Assembly (NCBI GenBank): GCA_040143965.1
Contig: JASJQH010006993.1
Span: 1 to 28,068, forward strand
Direction of reading: 5' to 3'
Length of the DNA: 28,068 bases
Source: Basidiobolus ranarum
Taxonomy: Eukaryota; Basidiobolomycota; Basidiobolomycetes; Basidiobolales
Shown here: in pieces, positions 11,128 to 22,295 of the stretch
Layout: every line of letters starts with the position of its first letter
Position numbering within the stretch: position 1 is the first letter of the stretch
Translations under genes and position numbers: made by a program
The notes under the pieces: model-generated
Told to the model about the DNA's origin: nothing
The model's input: the letters and a program-made list of their open reading frames with translations, nothing else
Databases searched by the model: none

Positions 11128-12628
11128 GCAGACATTCCATTCAATATATAGCTATTTTCACTCTCATAATTCCTTAATCCATCATATCTTTTAGCATTAG
11201 TTGGAATTCTCGTGATGTGCTGGAATTATGGATCTATTTTTCTGTATGTATCCAAGTTTCACGTATCAAAAGAAAATAGTGATGTATATCCAATATGATA
11301 AGTGATCGATGAACAGCTCTACAATAATGTTATTTCTAGGGAGTCAATGTGTGATATATCTGTACTCCATGAGATGATACTCGTTAATAATAGTAGTTGA
11401 ATACGTATGCCAATGGATTAAAGGGGTTATAGCGTCAAGAATTAATGTATACATAGTAGTAGTATGGTAAAATAAAGCGATTACACATCCAGAGTTAACA
11501 TTGCGAAGTATCAGCGTAATGAAAGAAGTATAATCTATCTCTAAGCAACGTTATTTCAAGTAATTTGGAGATACCAAAGCTTCTCGCTCAAACTGATTGT
11601 ATTCATAAAAGTTCAAGTATTCCACTGATATTCTAGCTATAATACCTCCCGGATGCCATTTTCAGTTCATCTAATCGAAGACTCGCCGGTTTGGGAAACT
11701 CCATTTGCTGATAGATTATCTCAAATCGCCATGTCTTCTTACTTGTATTATTGTAAGCTTATTCTCACAACTTCTCAAGAGTGAACTTCATACGGCCCAA
11801 CTCTTGCTTAGCAATAACTTAAACCAACCTCATGATAATCTTGATATGATTCCTGACTGCTAGCTTGGACAGCAAGCATATGATGCTATCTTTTGTGTTG
11901 ACATAGAGTAACCACAAATGATTGGCAACGGAACAAAATTTAGTAGATTAACATCGGCTGGTTGAACCTTCCTTGATAGTGACTCCAATGGTTTGTTTTT
12001 AGTTTCATCCAATCAGTCGATCCTCGGTCAAAGAGAGCTCAAGGGTAGATGTATTAACATGGTGTGAATATCTAAAAGAGAAGGACCAAGACTCTCACGG
12101 TCCTTAATTTCAGGAAGATCTCTGGCTGGTTCGTGTTGTGACATACAGCTTGTTTGCTCCGGCTTCTACTTCCGCTGCTAGACCTAAGACACCATTGGAT
12201 CAAGAGCAAGTCATACGAATCTCTTTATACCGCCCACGACCAAACCTACTGAAGTCCTGATAGCAAAGACTGTAGCTACAAGCATTTATGGTTGAGTCCA
12301 TGACTAAATGTCAAGACGACCCAACGGCATGTACCAGGTGATACTCGTGGTACTTTTTTCATCCAATGTGTAGTGAATCTTTAGAGCCAGATATCCCGAT
12401 GTAGCTAGGGTTTTTCATTTAGGCCTGTTCAAAGCCTGTAAAAAGCATTGTCGGTTCAGGTAACATCATTAAGAAATTCCCTTCTCTCGAACAAGTTGAA
12501 TTGGTCATCCAATCAATAGCATTGTTCCTTATTTAAGCATTTTCCTAAAGAGTCGCTGGGAGAGTATTTTAGATTTAGACCTTATTTGCGATCCCGCATA
12601 CCCAATTGTATGCGATCGCTCTGACTTG
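11128..12628. other. Gene-poor tract with isolated exon-like stretches
   Basis: Near 12112-12261 a plus-strand stretch after a good acceptor (AATTTCAG) stays open for about 48 codons (EDLWLVRVVTYSLFAPASTS). It could be preceded by a roughly 70-nt GT-AG intron and a 42-nt exon at about 12002-12043. No further exons could be found upstream and nothing matched a known family, so I do not call a gene. Confidence 0.3.
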
Positions 12629-12674
12629 TCATATGTAACGTTTCTGTAAATCCCTTTCAATCTTACCAAATGAA

Positions 12675-12920
12675 ATGGATCCAATCCGCTTAAAAGACGC
12701 CGCTACCAGTGTGAATATTGCATTCATTAACCGTAGCCATTCAGTTCTGTTGGTATCAATGAATTTCCAATCCGATGTACAATCGGAACCTAGGCTATCC
12801 AATAGCCGCGTTACAGAACTTTTGCTCACCAAACGTATGGAAAGCCATCAGCTATTTCCAAATACAACCAATCCATGCCAATATTATGAGTCATTCCATG
12901 ACATTCATCTTCAAGTTTAA
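12675..12920 (+). CDS. Possible small ORF, 81 codons
   Basis: This frame starts at ATG 12675 and ends in TAA at 12920. It has mixed, fairly polar composition (MDPIRLKDAATSVNIAF, SRVTELLLTKRMESHQL). An overlapping minus-strand frame is also open over 12629-12832, so at most one is real. No signal peptide, motif or splice partner was seen. It may be a remnant exon or chance. Confidence 0.18.
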   Translation: MDPIRLKDAATSVNIAFINRSHSVLLVSMNFQSDVQSEPRLSNSRVTELLLTKRMESHQLFPNTTNPCQYYESFHDIHLQV

Positions 12921-13819
12921 CCCCGTCTTCAGTCCATTCACTCTGTAATATCTACAGATTTCCCAGACACTACTTTCTAACTGGGCTCAGAGCAGCACTT
13001 TTGTGTTGATGGGTGATTCTTCCTCACAAAAATACCACATCTCTCTTCACGTCGTTACTGTGGTTGTTGGTAAACATCCGACAATGCTTTCCACTCTCTT
13101 TCATCTCGGATAGGCGAAGGTGAGGCATGAGCCTTGATGGGGCATCAGTCCTCATGGTTGAATATTCATGGGATACCCTACTCTGTTGCGCAAGATTACA
13201 GTGCATAATTAGCCGTTTATAGAGCCAGATAATTGCGGCAATTCGACTGAAAATCACGAGCCAATTCTATGATCCGATTCATAAACTACAGTGAACATTT
13301 TATCTGCTCTGAAGTGGGTTTTGAATTGATGCTGAGATAAAGATATTTAAACAAAGCAATGGTTTTGAAAAGATCGTCTGCAATGAATGTCAAACCAAGA
13401 GATGAGTTCTGTTTATTCGACTCGCTTACACTCAGTAAGGTGGAGACTTTTCATCACATAAGAAATTCTAAAATCCTAAGAGGGTTTGTTCAATAAAGTA
13501 TTGGGGTGAAATTATCAATGATCAATACAAAGGTATATGAAAGAAGTGCTAGCCAAAAGAGTGATACAAAATATAGCAAAGAGTCCATGAAATATGTAAA
13601 AAAAGTATCTAAGATGGCCGCAGATAAGGAGACCGAAAATATAATTGTCCTGTGTTGCATAAAATAGCACATAGAGTATTCATTCTACGAAATAAATGCG
13701 AAGAGTCCTAATAATGTCCTGAAAGAAAATCAAATAAATATATGAATACGAGAGAAAGAGCTTAGGTCCTCTTAAGGCCTCACTTAATAATCGAACAGCT
13801 GATGCTGATCCGGCTTGGT
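12921..13819. other. Downstream flank of the bZIP gene, no gene seen
   Basis: The part closest to 13820 is probably the 3' UTR of the minus-strand bZIP gene. A 60-codon hydrophobic minus-strand frame at 13490-13672 lies about 150 bp past the bZIP stop and has no recognisable motif. Nothing else was seen. Confidence 0.4.
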
Positions 13820-14698
13820 TCAAGTTGAAAGTGATGAGGTTACTGGCTCTTCAAATCTTTGTTTCCTGAATGGTGGCTCTAAATCCGTAAAGTAGGGATC
13901 CTTGTCAACCAGTATAGTGTGCAGCCATTTAATTTCCATCTCAAGCTCTTTCACCTTTTGTTCAAGCAAGTTCGCCCTATTAGACATATCTTTGGCGGCT
14001 TGCTCTAAAGCTTGCTCTCGAAGCTTCTTTTTGATCCGGAATCGAGCTGAGGCTGCAGTATTTCTGCGCCTCTTATCTTCATCATTTTCCAGCTTAGCTG
14101 TAAGTTCCGGGTTACTCTCAGCGGCAGTCATCAAGGCTACCCGAACAGCCTCTCGATTAGGATTACGTTTTCTTTTACTGGTAGTAGTGGAACTGACCGC
14201 TGTCAGGTCAGGATGTGGAACACCGTTGGGTAATATAGGTGCATAATTTATATAGGCATTTCGTTTAACTCGTGAGATGGTAGTTGTCTGTGGAGTCAAT
14301 AACATCACCTGAGTCGGAGTAGTTTGGGGAGAGTAAGGTGGAGAATGAGTTAGTTCTGGAAGCGACTGTGGATTCAGATTAGGATTAGAGTCGGCAAAGT
14401 ATTGATATATTGGGAGCAATGTTGGGTTCTCCGACATAGTGGAGCTCACTAGAGAACAGAAAGCTGTGATTAGCAACTTCGAAGGCAAGTGTTTAGATGG
14501 AATTGATAGATGTTTACTTTGTGTGCAGTTGACCGGATCCATAATAGGAAATACATTGCTATGTCCTGAAGAGATTGGATTTGCATCCAAAGAAGACTGA
14601 GTGGAGCTCCACGGTTGAAAGTAATTTTTACATAGCTCGCTATTGAACATGGGGATTTGATTAGAGCTTATGGTTCCAAAGTGACTCTGTTGATTCAT
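13820..14698 (-). CDS. Cys-3/Zip1-type bZIP transcription factor
   Basis: This single-exon minus-strand gene runs from ATG 14698 to TGA 13820-13822, giving 292 residues. The frame is open a little further upstream, but only through a GTG. The basic region and zipper span about residues 209-263. They begin KRRRNTAASARFRIKKK, followed by leucine-heptad sequence (LLEQKVKELEMEIKWLHTIL). The N-A-A-S-A-R-F-R signature with the K-K-K extension is characteristic of the Neurospora CYS-3 and S. pombe Zip1 group, which controls sulfur uptake and related stress genes. A basic SKRKRNPNR near 174-182 may be a nuclear signal. The N-terminal half is rich in Ser, Pro, Thr, Asn and Gln, typical of a transactivation region. 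The bZIP call is firm; the sulfur role is inferred from family. Confidence 0.9.
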   Translation of the reverse strand: MNQQSHFGTISSNQIPMFNSELCKNYFQPWSSTQSSLDANPISSGHSNVFPIMDPVNCTQSKHLSIPSKHLPSKLLITAFCSLVSSTMSENPTLLPIYQYFADSNPNLNPQSLPELTHSPPYSPQTTPTQVMLLTPQTTTISRVKRNAYINYAPILPNGVPHPDLTAVSSTTTSKRKRNPNREAVRVALMTAAESNPELTAKLENDEDKRRRNTAASARFRIKKKLREQALEQAAKDMSNRANLLEQKVKELEMEIKWLHTILVDKDPYFTDLEPPFRKQRFEEPVTSSLST

Positions 14699-15422
14699 TA
14701 TTTTCGGATTCGTTTCAAGAGAATGCTTGATGAACACAACTACAAGCGCTGATTAAAACTGCTCGAGGGTGGCTTTGGAAAAGAGACGGATATATGTATG
14801 AATGAATGAAGGGGAACTCTTTCTTTTTATATTCTCGACATTGAGATGAAGGCCGTATTAGGTCAAAAGCACTGTAGATCGAGCTTAGGGAAATTGATGA
14901 ACATTCTTCACATCCGCCAGAGTGAAAATCAATACTGAGGCTGAGGCCATCAATTTACGATCCCATTGCCCAGACTTGTTGATGGTATTTTCCCATCCTA
15001 GCTGCATGGTATCAAGCCAGCGACGAATAATAATCAAGCTCAGTCGTATTCTGGTGTGATAAGAAGATTAGATTCACCCACCATGTGCATGGCCCCTTTC
15101 CTACTGGTGGGATCTTGTGATCCGGGGAATTTTGTTATCTTCGGATTTTATTCTATTTAAAGTTTGACCATTTTGGCAAGATAATGGACCTCCGCTAGAA
15201 CTATGATAGCTACACCTATGAGGACTAATAATTGAATTCCACCACGAATGGCGGTAGACAATCAAGTGGACAAGCACGCCCTCGATAGCAACTAATCAGT
15301 TTCCAAGCGAGGTTTCCCAAAGACTGCGAATATATCATGACTTCTATTTAGGAACTTTGCACGTTATTGAAGGCTTTTTATGTAGCTGCACTGTATACAG
15401 ATTATTAGCCTTGCGTACGTGG
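14699..15422. other. Upstream region of the bZIP gene, no gene seen
   Basis: This is the presumed 5' UTR and promoter of the minus-strand bZIP gene. The part near 14790-14830 has an ATGAATGAATGAA-like short repeat and a T-rich stretch. No coding stretch was found. Confidence 0.4.
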
Positions 15423-15638
15423 CTATGTATCGCTCCAAACAAACTCCTTTTTAATAATCGAGAACATGATATCCATCTTTTTCGCCTGGCATTCTAAATT
15501 CGATAGAACTTGGCCCCAATGATCCTTTCTCGACAATCCCAACCAATGGCCAGCATTCATGAAGCACAGATTCCCCGCAGAGTGTCTTGAGACTGTTGAG
15601 CTAGTTGGAGTGGAAGCGAAGAGGGTTGGGATACTCAC
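15423..15638 (-). CDS. Possible 3' exon of an unidentified minus-strand gene
   Basis: The frame is open from about 15640 down to a TAG at 15423-15425. It lacks an ATG near its start but follows possible acceptors (GTAAAG) at about 15648. The C-terminal part reads like a globular protein (GHWLGLSRKDHWGQVLSNLE, MFSIIKKEFVWSD). No upstream exon could be assigned on the minus strand, so it may be the last exon of a decayed gene. The family is unknown. Confidence 0.25.
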   Translation of the reverse strand: MSIPTLFASTPTSSTVSRHSAGNLCFMNAGHWLGLSRKDHWGQVLSNLECQAKKMDIMFSIIKKEFVWSDT

Positions 15639-15639
15639 A

Positions 15640-16164
15640 CTTCTTTACAAGCAGTACCTTTCTCTACCCAGGTACTTATCCTGGACTTGAAAATTACCTT
15701 GAACCGGTAATATACTATTCTATCTTTGAACATCAACTGATCTACACAAGATTAAATCGGGTTAAGGACCATCTCTTGATCCAAAGCGGCCATTCTAGAC
15801 TAGGAAATTGACAACACTGAGATTTTGGGGATAGCCCTTAAAGTTCGGGTTTTTTCCCTTCAATCAGTGCATTAGTGAAAGATTTTGATCACGATTTACG
15901 GAAAAATGACCTTGCATATGTAAATCCATTTGTTACTCTAGGCCTATCCAAGAGAATTTCGCCAGGGACTTCAAGCCAATGGAAATGATCTAGCATAGCT
16001 TGAGGCGCGGTATGCACAAGACTTACTCAATATATGTTCTCTCTAGTTTCCTTTCATAGAATAATGCTGCTTACATTGAATTCCCTCCACTAACTAATAG
16101 CTAACGCAACTTCCATCATCTAGAAGTGGCGACATGGCGGTGATAGGGATGATACGAAGCGTAG
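15640..16164. other. No gene seen
   Basis: This AT-rich stretch has short frames only. The plus-strand frame at 15605-15811 lacks recognisable content. Confidence 0.4.
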
Positions 16165-16662
16165 ATGTGACCTAAATCGAACAAAACTAATCTCATCAAA
16201 TCGGAACAGAAGGTAAATTGGGTAGTCCCAGTAGTTTCGAATCCTCTCATTGTGTATCTAGTGCATGTTACGCAGCTACCACTAGAGGAAGGTGGTCTCA
16301 ATGTCTTTAGAAATGATTTCTCGAGCATTGATGCCGATGATAAGATCATGATTAAATCAGTTTATCTAAAGTTGCCTCTAGAGGAAAGCGAACTTGCTAC
16401 ATGCGAGAATTCCCCTTTTCCCTTGGGTTTCTTCTGGCTATTGCATACAGCATCGCACATCCCTAAGTGGTCCTTCCTTATGAAGCCAGCCAGTGTGCAC
16501 CTAGTTTGGCTAGTACATGTTATAAAAGGCCTAATGCGGAAGAGTCAGTTTCCTTTTGAATTCAACTTGGGTATCCCAGAGACTATAGAAGGCATTGTGC
16601 TCATACATCCGAGTAAAGATATTATGTGCCACCTTAAGATAGTATATCAATCCGAATGTTAA
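16165..16662 (+). CDS. Open stretch of about 165 codons, weakly arrestin-like, probably an exon or remnant
   Basis: The plus-strand frame is uninterrupted from just after a stop at about 16166 to TAA at 16660-16662. It has no ATG until residue 60 or so (16348), so it is either an internal/terminal exon or a gene remnant. A short motif is repeated about 37 residues apart, LPLEEGGL then LPLEESEL. Near the C-terminus, SQFPFEFNLGIPETIEG followed by IMCHLKIVY resembles the end of an arrestin N domain, where a FPF.F.LP..LPES stretch precedes a strand of the form I.Y.LK. That likeness is by eye and weak. Arrestin-like proteins act as adaptors for membrane protein trafficking and ubiquitin ligases. 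No flanking exon was found. Confidence 0.35.
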
Positions 16663-19079
16663 TCTCCCGATTTTTTTTCATTGATAGTGATATCGAATAT
16701 TATTCGCATATTCCAAAAGCTAATTGTTATTATTAGATCCCATTTACGATGCCTGAGACTAACAGAAGGATTCAACAAGGTCCATTCAAGAAATCTGTAA
16801 ATTACAGTATCGCCTTTGCTTGTTAATCATTACCATTCGGACGATCAAGATGGCCTCGACAGATGACCTTATTATAAGGTGAGTCTCAAGGGACACCATT
16901 CCCCTCCGATTACCCTTCGTTCTACTCGATAAACCGGTGGAAAAGTAACCTACTACTGTCCACATGATGAGAATATTTACTTCCAAAGAACACTACTCGT
17001 ACTTGATGGAGCGATGACTAATTTAAACAATAAGAGGTACTATCTACTGTCTTTCCCCCTCGAATCCCCACTGCTAGGTTTACTGATAACTCCCACGTCA
17101 TCTCAGGATAGAGCTTGTTTAATTCAAAGACATCTTCTGTGGTACATCGAATGAGCTTGCAGAATATACATAGGGATGGGAAAATAAACCGAACGTGAGT
17201 AGGCCCTAGGATTTTGGATCTTTACTGCATTACGTAAGTACCTGATTCGAGCAAACAGCTATTCAATTGATGAATTTGAAACCATACTCGCCTTCAGCGT
17301 TCTGGATATTTCTTGGCATAGCTATTTGAAGTATATAATAGGCAGTAACGGGTAGTTCTCGAATTTGGAGCCATTTGGAATGGCTTTCAGTAAATCCGAA
17401 CGAGACTTGTTTTAGCAATTTCTGGTTCTTGTACTAAATGGTGGTTTTTTGGAATGGCCGCTGATGTTACAGTGTAATCATAGCTGTATCACGATGGAGT
17501 AATGCCTTGACTGAATCTATTGAACACTGCACTTCTGATATTCACCAAATCATTTCAACCAGTTTCTTGAAATAGATATAAATCGACTCGAATCAACAGA
17601 GTGTAATTGTTGTACTCGACTGTGACAACGTAATGAGGGATGGTGCATGAGATCAAAGGAGACCGTACCAGTTGTTAGATGATAATGATTCGCAACTATT
17701 GCGGCAAAACCCAATTCTGGTTTGTGGTACTACGATGTACATATTGTGGTAAGTGGTATTAGAGATTTTAATCTTTGTTGGTCAAACACACAATTCACTG
17801 CTGAATTTTAGTTAGTCGATCAACTTGGATTGTTACCTATTTCTTGAATCAATCGCTTTGAACTGGCCTCTACCTTTGATACCACACGTATGTTAATCAA
17901 ATCCACCGATCTCTAAATCTTGTTTCCAAATATATCACGCTCTCTCAAGACAGTCATTATACTGTTGAGCAGCAACAACAACAGAACAAGACAGACACTA
18001 CAATGCTATCAGATCTTGGGTTTTTTATGGTTCTGTTGAGGGTTCAATAGATTGGAGCCAGTGAAGTTGCTCCGCTAGACTATGGCCTTGTGCTTTGTTT
18101 TACATGCGACTTTTGAAAGCGATCCATATAATCACCTCGAGATGGGGCCAGAAGGTTACCTGAGAGGGGTCCGAGATGGTGATGATTCCACAAGTATCCT
18201 CAAATTCACTAATTAGTATATCTTCCTGATAGTATCGGAAAATCATCATCCTTGTAGAATGAGGCCGGTAAAACAAGGTAATACGGAGTACAAGAAATAT
18301 ATGAATAGAAAAGGTCGGCTCTACTCAACATGCCAATTCAACCAAAAACCCTTTATTATATGCTAAACTTTAGTTAGTTAAACCTACAATCCGGAAATTG
18401 AAACCTCTACTCACATATTTGAGTAAATTAATCCGAATATTCCTGGAATTTCAATGAGATATTTGTAATACACAATGTACAGATGCATTAGCAGAGATTT
18501 CATTCCAATTTAAATGAATACACCTAGTAGTCAAGTCATAGATCTGCTATATATCGTACAAGAACTTGTTTACGAAGGATCAACAATGTAGCATAAATGA
18601 AGCTATCTACAGCGTATGTCACTTGATCACTATCCTCAAGCCATCAAACAGCGCACATCGTGGGGATCAAGCCACGACAAGTTTACCTTAATCAAATAGG
18701 TGTGTCCAAGTATCTACTCCAGATTATGTTTACGAATGATATGCTTTGACTGGCGATGTATGAAGTATAATGCTACATGCAGTCTGTCTAGAAGGTGATG
18801 TATGCATACAGGGTGACTATAATCCAAATTCTTTTCATCTCCAGGTTTTGACCTTGCCCACAATGCAGGGCCATCGGGTAAACACCGAAATGAGGTTGGG
18901 AGTAAATAAATAAATAGCCCAACCAAGAACATGGCGACAAACCATCATGCAAGTCTAAGTTCGTTATTTTATAGCTCGCTCCATTTCACAAAGAACATCC
19001 TACTTAGAGAACACTTTTACTTTTAGGTCAGCCAGGCTTTACTACACTTTTTTTATTTGGTTCTAGATCACTGTCCAGA
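16663..19079. other. Gene-poor tract
   Basis: About 2.4 kb has only short frames on both strands. A tiny ATG-led stretch with a GTGAGT donor begins at 16850 (MASTDDLIIR), but no second exon fits. The last few hundred bases are presumably the promoter and leader of the RMD1-family gene; T-rich sequence lies just before its ATG. Confidence 0.45.
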
Positions 19080-20887
19080 ATGCACCCCAAGACTGATCGG
19101 AAAAAAAGACTCTCTTCTCAAAGCGCGATCCAACAAAAGGTTGTTTATACTTCCACATCCGAAGAGTTGAGTGATCGATCAACACATCCCAATCGCACAA
19201 CAAAAGTTTCTCAAAAATTGGCTTTATTTCCCGATGAAGGAGATGAGGCTTTCTCTACTGAGAGTTTAAGTGAAGGAGAAGAATTTTACAGCCAAATATC
19301 GCAAACACCCAAGAATACCCAGCATACAAAACGAATGATCCAGCTGAAGCGCAAAGATCTCCCTAGAGTCACAGCTTATGGCACCGCAAAGTAGATATTT
19401 TTGCTACCATGATTACTTGAGTACTGCTATTAACCATTTACGTATAGCTCATATAGGATGGATCTACTCCTAAAATATCTACAAAACCGACGGCATAGTA
19501 TTATCAACAATGCCCCCAAACGAATAGATGAGTGGTATGTTTCTTGAAAGGTCTATAGAACTCTAGCATTCTGCGTCATTAACTTCGTATACTTTCCTTA
19601 GCCTCTACTCGTCCATATCATTGGAGTTTGAATGCCCATCTACCATTGTACAAATTAGTTGCTTGGAACCTGGTGAGAACACTCTTTCCCCAGAGACCAG
19701 GACGTTCGCGCAGTTCTTAGAGAGTGAGGAAACTCTGAAGGTTGGGGAGCTGTTTTTCTTCGACTACGGAGTTATCGTTATGTGGGGATTTACTGAATTA
19801 CAGGAGAAATCACTTCTAATGGAACTTTCAACATTTGAGCAAGAGAGACTTGGTAATTTTACAACTTTTGCCATGGAATCACTTCCCTTTCAGCCTTGAT
19901 TGAACATTCTTCTCTTAGACGAAACAGACATTAAAGTGGAGGAGCTAAATTTCCATTATGATCCCTCATGCCAACCATGGTAAGTCCCACTATCGGGAGC
20001 TTTAAAGGAGTATTACTAATTTGAATCCTTAAGCATTTATAATGATATTATTTCACTAAAAAACCCGCGAAATTATATGGTCAAGTTAACCATATCACAT
20101 GCAATTGCTCAATCCGTGAAGATGACATTGTTTGAAGATTTAGTGGACCAGACAATCAATGACACCAAACACATCCCACAAATTATGGCTGAAACGGGGA
20201 AAGTGAACCTGTCAAGGTAGATGTGACCAACCTAACTGTGCACCAAATCACAATCTAACATATCATCCTTATATACAAGACATGCTATAACTTCTAAGAT
20301 AGGCCAAGTACGACCTTACTGTTTCTACCAAATATGCGCCACATCTCTAACGGCTTATTCAAGCTGTTTATTGTTAGAATCAATGTAAATTTGGTGAGTA
20401 ATATATTAGACACCCCCGAGATATTCTGGTCCGAACCTGCACAGCAACCATTATATAATGCCATCCGAGGTAAGCGGTATTCCATCTGGTCTGGATGAGT
20501 TGCGATATAAATGCCAATTTCCCAAGGATATCTCGAGATCTCCCAACGGGTTGAACTACTGAATCAGAGAGTTACGGTAATCAACGACCTTCTGGAAATG
20601 CTCAAAGATCATTTAAACAGCAGTCATGGTACATATTTCGTTGCAATGTTTATTCATTTTTCTGATGATCTAATTGTGGATAAAATAGGGGAAACTTTGG
20701 AGTATATTGTAATCATACTGATTGGTAAGACATCTTTACGTACATCTCGATGAGTAAACGGCTCATACTAAAGTGTTGTTCAACCGTACCTCATGATCTA
20801 TTATTCCTATTCCATATTAAAGCCGCAGAGATTCTAATTGGCATCACTACCATATGCTTTGAAGTAGCCAATTTTGTTCAAGGTTAA
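19080..20887 (+). CDS. RMD1/Sif2/Sif3-family (DUF155) protein
   Basis: There are ten exons: 19080-19390, 19448-19534, 19602-19852, 19919-19979, 20034-20216, 20280-20307, 20364-20469, 20527-20628, 20689-20724 and 20823-20887. The nine introns are 54-98 nt. All phases agree, giving 409 residues. Residues 1-95 are polar and probably disordered. The DUF155 domain follows: RVTAYGTANSYRMDLLLKYL, the hallmark FFFDYGVIVMWGF, then SHAIAQSVKMTLFEDLVDQT, NLSRHAITSKIGQLFIVRIN, DTPEIFWSEP and YLEISQRVELLNQRVTVIND. A C-terminal hydrophobic segment (EYIVIILIAAEILIGITTI) is probably membrane-spanning. The family includes yeast Rmd1 and Rmd8 (needed for meiotic divisions), S. pombe Sad1-interacting Sif2/Sif3 and mitochondrial RMND1. 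The molecular activity is not established. All expected blocks are present, so the gene looks intact. One 28-nt exon (20280-20307) is unusually small. Confidence 0.95.
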
Positions 20888-21205
20888 ATGAGTTTCCTCT
20901 TTAGTACCCTCTTGCTAATCTTTTGGCCTTCCCGATACACATTTGAGAATAACATTCAATATTTCTAATTCCATCCACATTCTTTTTTGACCTTCTATAA
21001 ACATTGACTGTGACTGTGTATCTATTCCTAATTGATGATCTGGCTTATCTCTTCTAATCATGTATATTTATGGCATAATGAACTTTAAGTCATACACCAA
21101 AACCTAGCAAGAGCACTCGTGGAGATTGTTTAAGCCATATGGTTTACAATGAAGCCATCAAGTGTTTATTCTCAAGAGAGGTATAAACACACTTACAAGA
21201 GAAAT
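20888..21205. other. Convergent 3' spacer
   Basis: This is the 318-bp gap between the ends of the RMD1-family gene (+) and RPS2 (-). It holds the 3' UTRs of both and nothing else was seen. Confidence 0.6.
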
Positions 21206-21984
21206 TTAGTATTTGGCCTTCTCTTGAGTTTTGCTCAAATAGTCTGAAAACTCTTGGTAAGGACCCAAAGAAAATGTCGATTCAGTCCACAAATCGGGGG
21301 TTAAGAAAGTGTAGGTATGACCGATGGCGGCAAAAGTAGCCTTGACGAAGTTGCCCAAGGTACGAGTTGAACCACGAGCAGTAGTGTAGCAATCAGTGAT
21401 ACCAGCGAGTTGCAAAAGTTTCTTGGAGGTGGGAGCGGCGACGATACTGGTACCACGAGGGGCGGGAACAAGACGAGTAACAGTTGAACCACACTTTCCA
21501 GTTACCTTAGCAGGCACGTATGAGGCATACCAAGAGAAGAACCCCAGTATCCTCTACGCACAGGAATGATACTAAGCTTACCAAGTATAATGGCACCACG
21601 AATGGCAGTAGCTACTTCCTTAGCACACTTAACACCGAGTCCTACGTGACCGTTGGAATCACCAATAAGAACAAAGGCCTTGAAGCGGGTTCTTTGACCT
21701 GCAGTTGTTTGCTTTTGAACAGGCATAATTTTGATGACCTCATCCTTTAAGCTAGGGCGGAAGTAATCGATAATTTGGTATTCCTTTACGGGAAGAGAGA
21801 AAAGGTAGATTTGCTCCATGGATTTTATCTTACCATCTTTGACGAGACGACCAAGCTTGGTGACAGGAACCCATTGGGCCTCCTCATCCTTACGCCCACC
21901 ACGCCGTCCACGTCCGCGGTCACCACGGCCACGTCCAAAACCGCCACGTCTACCACGACTATCGTCCGGTGCTGAATCAGCCAT
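21206..21984 (-). CDS. RPS2: 40S ribosomal protein uS5 (S2), with an apparent one-base frame break
   Basis: The reading runs from ATG 21984 to TAA 21206-21208 and would give about 259 residues, close to the usual 250-260. The N-terminus has the RGG-type repeat of eukaryotic S2 ([20 protein letters not shown]). The S5 domain follows ([55 protein letters not shown]). The C-terminal part is [20 protein letters not shown], then [20 protein letters not shown] and FLTPDLW. The two parts lie in different frames: one base is missing relative to the expected PHT-VP junction at about 21517, where ACG-GTG appears as ACGTG. No intron can explain it. The protein is otherwise conserved throughout, so a sequencing or assembly slip in a GG pair is more likely than a dead gene. 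S2 sits at the mRNA entry and decoding region of the small subunit. Confidence 0.93.
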
Positions 21985-22295
21985 TTGCTACGCAAAACAT
22001 TATTGTCAGTTGAAGTATTTATAGAAAACATCTTGATTATGGAATCTGTTCACTGACTTGATGCATCCATCTATTATATAAGAATCACATGGGTAATACC
22101 GGGAAACCAACATCAACCAACACCTTGGGTCAACATAAAATAAAAAACCAGCCAAGTTACTTACATAATCTGACTAATAAATCCCCAAGGGTGTAGGAGA
22201 AGCAAGTCAACTATGTCATCGAACTGCTTTAAGTATGTTAGAAGTATAGGAGACTACATCACTGATCAACAGAAAATTATGACTCGGTAACAGAA
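21985..22295. other. Upstream region of RPS2
   Basis: This is the presumed promoter and leader of RPS2. A CGTAG just before the ATG could be the acceptor of a leader intron, which is common in fungal ribosomal protein genes, but the donor was not identified. Confidence 0.4.

Noticed and set aside
8261-12628. Large gene-poor tract as a candidate DNA transposon, virus-like element or CRISPR-like array
   Set aside because: No transposase, polymerase or capsid motif, no paired terminal inverted repeats and no regular repeat-spacer pattern were visible.
13902-14246. Plus-strand 114-codon Ser/Leu-rich frame
   Set aside because: It lies antisense to the bZIP coding region; its composition is the mirror of the basic region and zipper.
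16195-16260. tRNA-like B box (TTTCGAATCCT)
   Set aside because: No matching A box or cloverleaf arms lie at the right spacing, and the stretch lies inside a long open frame.
16116-16349. Minus-strand 77-codon frame opposite the 165-codon stretch
   Set aside because: The plus-strand reading is longer and more protein-like, so the minus frame is most simply its shadow.
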